A stretch of 64,000 bases of DNA, from positions 60,212,702 to 60,276,701 of the forward strand of contig NC_065881.2 of assembly GCF_932274485.2 (NCBI RefSeq), given 5' to 3'. This DNA is from Patella vulgata. Its lineage: Eukaryota; Mollusca; Gastropoda; Patellidae. Numbering within the stretch: position 1 is the first letter of the stretch; every line of letters begins with the position of its first letter. Of this stretch, positions 57,589 to 64,000 are shown in pieces. Below the pieces are notes generated by a model. That model did no database searches and was not told the DNA's origin. It saw only the letters and a list, made by a program, of their open reading frames with translations. A program made the position numbers and the translations under genes.

Positions 57589-57649
57589 TTTAATCTGTAT
57601 GTATGACAGTTGCAATGACCGGAAAACTATCAAATCTTGTATAAAGATT

Positions 57650-57895
57650 TGATATGTGTTCTTTTTTTGATAGCACAGGCAAGTATTCAGAAGGTTTACT
57701 TTATGACAATAATATTGAAATCAGTGAGCAGCCATTATGGTATAACTATAATATGAAACTGGACCATATTCAAAATTGGCATAATAATGGTGTGAGTTTA
57801 ATTTCAGATTTGATATCCCCAGAAGGAAAGTTTTATAAATATCAAGAATTGAAAGATATTTACAAAATTAAAGGTACATGTACATTCCTTTGAGA
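57650..57895 (+). pseudogene. LINE ORF2-like remnant (L1/Tx1-type C-terminal region)
   Basis: Open for 79 codons: EQPLWYNYNMKLDHIQNWHN, then GVSLISDLISPEGKFYKYQE and LKDIYKIKGT. The pattern 'PLW.N..MK......W...G...I.DL....G.F..Y.E....Y.IK' is typical of the region after the RT in L1/Tx1-like LINEs. Its continuation could be the Cys-His segment at 62811-63062, beyond the 4.8-kb inverted-repeat element. Confidence 0.6.
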
Positions 57896-58171
57896 CTTTA
57901 ACGAAGGCTAAAAAGGGCTGTTCAGTTTTTCAAAAGTACGGAAGCGTATAGGGGTCATGCAAAATTTTGTAGAAGACCTCGAAATCCTGCGATCCTGTTA
58001 TACTTTCTCGAGATCTCTATTTAATGTTCTCGAAATTCCCTAACAATTTTCTCGAGAATCTCCCATCCTGTGTTAACTATCTCGAAAATTCGAGTTAATT
58101 TTCCCGGGATCTTGCCATCCTGTGTAGATTTTCTCGAGATCTCGGCTATTTTTATGTGTGCGTGTACTTTT

Positions 58172-58219
58172 TATACGTCCACATTCATAATGTGAACGTA
58201 TTATGCCGTCGCCCCTGTC

Positions 58220-58289
<70 letters not shown>

Positions 58290-60170
58290 TGTGGTTCGCC
58301 TACAGGGCGCAATTCTTCATGGATTTTCTTCAAACTTGGTATACTTATTCCTTATACCCCAAGGAAGATCCCTATTGTTTTTGGTGCATGCCCGACCCCC
58401 CGGGGCAGAGCCACGCCCATTTCTAGTATTTGTTTGTTTGTCGTCTACAGGCCACATTTCTTAACTAATCATCTTGAAACTTTGCATACACATTCTTTGT
58501 ACCCTAAGGAACATCCCTATCGTTTGGGGTGCATGCCCAACCCCCAGGGGCAGAGCCACGCCCATTTTCTTTTCTTTGTATGTCTGTGTGTCGCCTATAC
58601 TAGGCCACAATTCTTAATCAATCGTCTTGAAAAATTTTCATATGAATTGCTTATACCCTAAGTATGATCCATATTGTTTTTGGTGCATGCCCGACCCCCA
58701 GGGGCAGAGCCACGCCCATTCTTTATATTTATTTATTTGTTTGTCATCTACAGATTGCATTTCCTAACGTATCATCTTGAAACTATGCATACTTATTCTT
58801 TGTACCCCAAGGAACATCCCTATCGTTTGGGGTGCATGCCCGACCCCAGGGGCAGAGCCACGCCCATTTTCTTTTCTTTTTATGTCTGTGTGTCGCCTAG
58901 AGGCCACAATTCTTAATCAATCGTCTTTAAAAATTTTCATATGAATTGCTTATACCCTAAGTATGATTCCTATTGCCTTTGCTGCATGCCCGACCCCCAG
59001 GGGCAGAACCACGCCCATTCCTTATATTTATTTATTTGTTTGTCATCTACAGACCGCATTTCTTAACGTATCAACTTTACATACTTATTCCTTATACCCC
59101 AAGGATGATCCCTATTGTTTTGGTGCATGCTCGCCTCCCCGGGGCAGAGCCACGCCCATTCTTTGTATTTGTTTGTTTGTCGTCTACAGGCCACATTTCT
59201 TAACGTATCATCTTGAAACTTTGCACACTTATTCTTTGTACCCTAAGGAACATCCCTATCGTTTTGGGTGCATGCCCAGCCCACAGGGGCAAAGCCACGC
59301 CCATTTTCTTTTTTATGTCTGTGTGTCGCCTACAGGCCACAATTCTTAATCAATCGTCTTGAAATTTTTTCATATGAATTGCTTATACCCTAACGATGAT
59401 CCCTATTGTTTTTTTACCCCCAGGGACAGAGCCACGCCCATTTTCTTTTCTTTTTATGTCTGTGTGTCACCTACAGGCCACAATTCTTAATCAATCGTCT
59501 TGAAAAAATTTCATATGAATTGCTTATACCCTAACGATGACCCCTATTGTTTTTGGTGCATGCCCGACCGCCAGGGGCAGAGCCACGCCCATCCCTTATA
59601 TTTATTTATTTGTTTGTCATCTACAGATCGCATTTCTTATCGTTTCACCTTGAAACCTAGCAATACATATTCCTTCTATCCTAAGGAACATCCCTATTAT
59701 TTGTGGTGAATACCCAACCCCCAGGGGCAGAGCTACGCCCATTTTCTTTTTTTTATGTCTGTGTGTCACTTGCAGACCGCATTTCTTAATCGATCATCTT
59801 GAAAACTTTTTTATACTTATTCCTTATAGCCTAAGGCTACTTTTTATACTTATTCCTTAATCCTAAGGCCGACCTCTATTATTATTTTTGGTGCATGCTC
59901 GACCCCTTGGGACAGAGCCACGCCTAATGTTTGTGTGTCTTGTGTTTTGCCAACAGACCGCAATTCTTAACAGATCCTTTTGAAACTTTGCATACCTGTT
60001 CGAAACGTCATGATTTTAGAATAAAGACATCGATTGTTTTAAAATAAAAATTGTGTTCTGTTAATGTGAACGAAGTGTTAAACTGATAGCAGTCCTACAA
60101 CCCAGTTTTATTTCACAGACTCTCAAAGCAAACTGGACCATATCAAACAAAACAGGAATGTGGACGTATA
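58172..60170. repeat. 2-kb satellite-bearing element with 15-bp inverted ends
   Basis: Perfect inverted ends TATACGTCCACATTC (58172-58186) and GAATGTGGACGTATA (60156-60170). Next to the left end is (GT)n (58222-58288). The interior has about eleven units of roughly 140-170 bp with GGCAGAGCCACGCCCATT, CTACAGGCCACA and 'atcttgaaactttgcatac'. Open frames here are produced by the repeats. Confidence 0.85.
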
Positions 60171-60199
60171 TTGCTGCGTTAGCGATGCTCTTGTTACTT

Positions 60200-62490
60200 A
60201 TTCTCAGCGCCCTACAACCCGTCGTTTTGGTGTTTATCCCACCCCCACCCCTAAAACCTTAATAACACGATAGAGCCTACAGTTTTTAACAGATTTGTTT
60301 CAAATTTAATGTAAAGCATTGGGGCCATGAGAGGACAGCCCCTGTCGCTTTTAGCGCACCTCGTCGTTCTGGAGTTACCCCCACCCCCACATTTTTCCGA
60401 AAACCTTGTTAACGCAATAGAGGCTACGTGGCGTGAAGCACTAGGACCTTTCGATTTTCAGTACTCCACATACTTCTGTTTCAGAGTTACACTTTTTGTC
60501 CGTTTTTTTTAAATATGGGACGATGAGAGGACGAACCCTATCGATATTCAGCATTATGTGACCTTCTGTTCCTTAAAGATACATTATGGGAGATTATGTA
60601 AAGAGCTGGCAGTTCTCACTATAATACTGTAGTTACAAACTAGATAATGTAAAGGGAATTTGCTGAAATGTTCAGCCAAATTGAACCACTCTGAACCGAG
60701 ATTTTAACGATTGAATTTTCGGTCTGGCCTCGATCATCATTACTAAAGTTGGTACGATAAAAAAAAACATTGTCTCGATTATCCACTTCATGATTAAATC
60801 ATGAATGGAAGTCGAACAGCAAATCGGAACCTAATACAATAAACATTGAAGGCTAGCATTGACATCTAGAGTTGATTATGGTCTGGATAAGTTAATTAAA
60901 CATGCATTATGCAAGAGCAAAATCTGCCTATTACAAGTCTTTCTTTAGGCCTGAAATGTTATCTAAATTAGATTCCTATATGCCGCTAACGGCTATTGAT
61001 AATTAAATCAATAAAAGTGGATAATCGAGACTATGCTGTTTGTATTAATGATTTTAGTAATGATGACCGAGACTATGCAAAAATTTCACCCGCTTCTTTC
61101 TCGGCTAATAGTGGATCAATTTGACTGAAATTTTCAGCAAATTACCTTTACACTATCTAGTTTTTAACTATTATAGCGAGAACTGCCATCTCTTTATCTT
61201 ATCTCCCATAATGTATCTTTAATGTCTAATTAAAAACCCCTGTTAATTTTCAACAATATAAGGTTTTCTGTCCCAGAGATATAACAAACACGTGAACACG
61301 ATGGAGATTAGATTTCTTGAAGAATGCTAGATCCTTATTCAATTTAATATCCACTTTTTCCTTTCGAATAATCTGCTGTTGAGACATAAATGATGCGTGG
61401 GCGTATCTCCACACTTTGCGTGGCTATCGTTCAAATGTCTTTTGAATCATTGGTGTTGTCATAAGCAGAGGAACCCTTTTTATTTTCGGCGTTCCGTGGA
61501 ATTTATCCTTGTGAACGGATAGAATCTAGATTTTTGCAAGGATTAATTGTTACCATAGAGAATGAACCTTATTGATTTGCAGCGCTCCCTGACATTTTGT
61601 TATGGCGTGATTCCTATTGCCCGTAAACCTTGTGAACGCGTTGGATTTTTATTTTCAAATCTGCCACGAAGCATTTGTGCCACAAGACAATAAAATCTGT
61701 GTCTAGCTTTATTCTAAAAATAATATGGTCTGAAAATCATGCAAAAAATGACATTTTCAATAAACGTCGCCCACGCATTAAATTGGAATAATTTAAAGCG
61801 ATAATTTCATATTTTCTAAGAAAGTCAAAACATAATTATTTCTATGTCTTTTGCTCAATAGGTTGTCAACTCACTATTATATGATCATAGGTATTATTCT
61901 CCCACTTAAAAATCCTTTGACCCCGGAAATAATAACACAATTACCTCCCTTGTTTTTCTATCCCCCCCCCCCCCCATGGAATAGCTATCTTCAAACTTTT
62001 GAATTTGAAGTTGAACATGATATTTTTGCCAATTTCTCAACTGGCAATAGTGAATTATAGGATTAATAGATTATTCTTATAGATAACATCTATTTTAAGG
62101 CTTTATATTAATAAATTTTAAAAATATAACTTAAAAATATGAAATTGCAACTTTAACAAGCATGTCTGTAATTTAAGGCTTCACACATTAAAAGCTAACG
62201 TGATAAGGTTTTAGATTTTTAAAATTTAGTGTGAAGTATTGGGATAAAAAATAAGACGATGAACCCTATCGTTTTAATCATATTTCAAATTTAGTGTAAA
62301 TCATGAGTATCATAAGAAAATGGGTGAACCCTATCGATTGCCCGTTTATTCTTTTATGCGTTAGTAGTTTTCCTTTGTAACAAATGCTAGAGCATTTTTT
62401 AAAACAAATTTGGTGCGAAGTATTGAGCCAATAATGGTTGCTTCACAACGTGGAGACACTATCATAATATAAGGTTTCATATTAGCTTGG
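60200..62490. repeat. Degenerate repeats of the 4.8-kb element interior
   Basis: Units marked by GAGGACGAACCCTATCGAT and 'aaccttgttaacgc' recur around 60330, 60530, 61480, 61570, 62260 and 62325. 61797-62160 is dispersed repeat copy 2 (partner 10690-11070). The MITE pair at 60573-61235 lies within. Confidence 0.55.
60573..61235. mobile_element. TTAA-type MITE carrying a second MITE inserted at TTAA
   Basis: The outer copy starts TTAAAGATACATTATGGGAG. At its internal GTTAATTAA a second, inverted copy (60900-61218) is inserted, flanked by TTAA at 60896-60899 and 61219-61222; the outer sequence then resumes with TGTCTAATTA. The outer right end is lost. Confidence 0.92.
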
Positions 62491-62810
62491 CATCTCGAGA
62501 AAATTTACACAGGATGTCAATATCTCGAGAAGATTAACCCGAATTCCCGAGATCGTTAATACAGGATGGGACTATCCCAGGAAAATTATCAGGGGATTTC
62601 GAGAACATTAAATTGAAATCTCGAGAAAATTACCAGGGGATCACGGGATTTCGAGAAAGTATCACAGGGTCGCAGGATACTTCTACAAAATTTTGCATGA
62701 TCCCTATATATAACGCTTCCGTACATGTGAGTGTATTAGAGATATGTCTTCTCAAATTTAAAAAAAAAGTATTCAGAAGTAAATTTATTTGATATTTACT
62801 CTTATAAAAT

Positions 62811-63062
62811 TCTAGCATAAATTTGAGAGAGAAAAAACACCATTTTGTCCATTATGTAAGATAAGCAATGAAGATAATGTTCATTTTTTATGTGTTTGTA
62901 TCAAATGGAAATATAAACCTGCAAAATTTGTTAATAATGTGAACATTAATAGATATATGTCCCATGAGTTATGTACAACTAAAAATAAATCTCTTTTAAT
63001 TTCAATTTCACATTTTATTATTTATATACATTTATATGTCTACTATTTTCGTATTTCTTAAA
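62811..63062 (+). pseudogene. LINE ORF-like C-terminal remnant with Cys-His motif
   Basis: Reads KFEREKTPFCPLCKISNEDN, then VHFLCVCIKWKYKPAKFVN, and ends at a stop after YYFRIS. CPLC...NEDNVHFLCVC is the CCHC-like motif near the C-terminus of many LINE proteins. It begins just past the right border of the 4.8-kb element, so it may be the continuation of 57650-57895. Confidence 0.6.
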
Positions 63063-63596
63063 TCACTGTTGTACATAATTATATTTTGTAATTATGGGCC
63101 CTAGACCTACTTACTGGAATAAACTATTTATTCATGTTTGTTACTTTTATATTGTAAAATCGACTATAAATCTACTGAACACAAAATTGGAGTTATCTCC
63201 CTTAAAACTCAGTACACCCAAGTACTGGTGTCGGTCATAATAGAACTGGTGAAACCCGTTCCAAAAATAATTTTAACGCAGAGATCATTGTTACGAAAGG
63301 TGCGTTGTGAAGATTTCAAGAAACGGAAGTGACGAATGCAAAAGGTAAACACGAGTTATCCGTCTATGTAACTGACTGAAGTGACGAGTGATAACAGATA
63401 CACAGGCGTATTTCGGTTCACTAATAATTCCTTCTAAGACCAAAAGTTGTCAAGCCCATAATCAACTCTTTAGACCACCGGATAGCTTGGATATTGAGTG
63501 GATAATACAATGTCCGTCATATCTGCTTTAAACGGTTTAGACGAAAATTTCCGAAAATGCAGGACGTCACTCACGTAGACTGTCGACAAATGAATG

Positions 63597-63668
63597 AATG
63601 AATGAATGAAATGAGGTTTAACGTCCTACTTTTCTGCTCCAACCGGGAAAATAAAGACGGGCGATAAA
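63597..63668 (-). mobile_element. SINE-A tail fragment
   Basis: (AATG)n then ATGAGGTTTAACGTCCTACT and TCTGCTCCAACCGGG in plus sense. Confidence 0.75.
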
Positions 63669-63794
63669 AGGCCCGACAATAGTACGGCTCATAGCTTTTT
63701 TTTTTATTATAGATTAAAAGTTTTATTTGAATTAAAGTAATACAAACTGGATACAAATTGAATTGCATCCTGTCTGAAACTCGATACCAGTAAC

Positions 63795-63932
63795 CATTCA
63801 CAAATTCGATCGTAATGAAGTAATTTGTCTGGTGGAATTTTCAATATATTCATTTCTCATTATCTATTTTTGAACTATTATAGAAATAACGACCAGTTCT
63901 TTGTATGAATCTTATATAATGCATCTGTAAAT
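63795..63932. mobile_element. TTAA-type MITE, right part
   Basis: GGTGGAATTTTCAATATATT, TATTTTTGAACTATTATAG and ATATAATGCATCTGTAAA at the end. The final TTAA has decayed. Confidence 0.65.
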
Positions 63933-64000
63933 ACCAGATTATAAACCAATCAGACAGATCTGGAACTTGTGAAAACATTTCAGGTTATAATAGACTTTAA

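Larger units (their letters stand above)
57935..62730. mobile_element. 4.8-kb element with long inverted ends
   Basis: Left end TACGGAAGCGTATAGGGGTC then CATGCAAAATTTTGTAGAAG; right end CTTCTACAAAATTTTGCATG then ATCCC and ACGCTTCCGTA. The inverted ends extend inward for about 200 bp as 'ctcgagaaaat'-type repeats (57950-58140 and 62490-62690). The interior holds a nested satellite element, degenerate 'gaacccyatcgat' repeats and two MITEs. No transposase was recognised. A GTAC lies at both borders, but the duplication cannot be told from the inverted repeat. Confidence 0.78.

Noticed and set aside
58203-58661. Open frame of 152 codons and several overlapping ones with 'VCVCVC' runs
   Set aside because: Produced by (GT)n and the satellite units; the same peptide pieces recur in three frames along the array.

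Overview
This is eukaryotic, AT-rich, repeat-rich DNA from an animal, most likely a mollusc or another lophotrochozoan. The reasons are GT-AG introns, a multi-domain extracellular protein gene of animal type, tRNA-derived SINEs with a central domain of the kind seen in molluscs and cnidarians, and 'caagggccataact' satellite-type repeats that I associate with molluscs. No prokaryotic gene, rRNA, canonical tRNA gene, CRISPR array or retrovirus-like element was recognised.

One host gene dominates the window. It lies on the minus strand, starts at 56741 and leaves the window on the left. Fifteen coding exons were assembled by hand (56669-56741 down to 642-802). All junctions have GT/AG signals and all phases agree, giving 1090 codons plus one base. 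The order is signal peptide, IgGFc-binding N-terminal domain (one 1262-nt exon), short Cys-containing linker, F5/8 type C (discoidin) domain over three exons, a region resembling vertebrate VWDE, a von Willebrand factor D domain, and a Cys-rich segment. It is best described as a VWDE-like secreted or matrix protein with an IgGFc-binding/discoidin N-terminus. Any EGF repeats and the C-terminus would lie outside the window.

Layout: 1-12.5 kb holds exons 15 to 4 with small introns plus a 4.6-kb intron of nested repeats. 12.5-52.8 kb is one intron of about 40 kb with no recognisable host exon, filled by SINEs, TTAA-flanked MITEs, two hAT-type elements, LINE fragments, foldback elements and satellites. 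52.8-56.7 kb holds exons 3 to 1, with a recent duplication/insertion in intron 1. 56.7-64 kb is the 5' flank, containing a 4.8-kb inverted-repeat element inserted next to LINE-like coding remnants.

The most informative observations are: the domain combination of the gene; two exon edges (exon 14 acceptor, exon 15 donor) caught in tandem duplications; a near-identical A-B-A duplication with short microhomology at its joints; a MITE inserted into a relative at TTAA, which proves the target duplication; and several nested insertions with exact target-site duplications that order the events in time.
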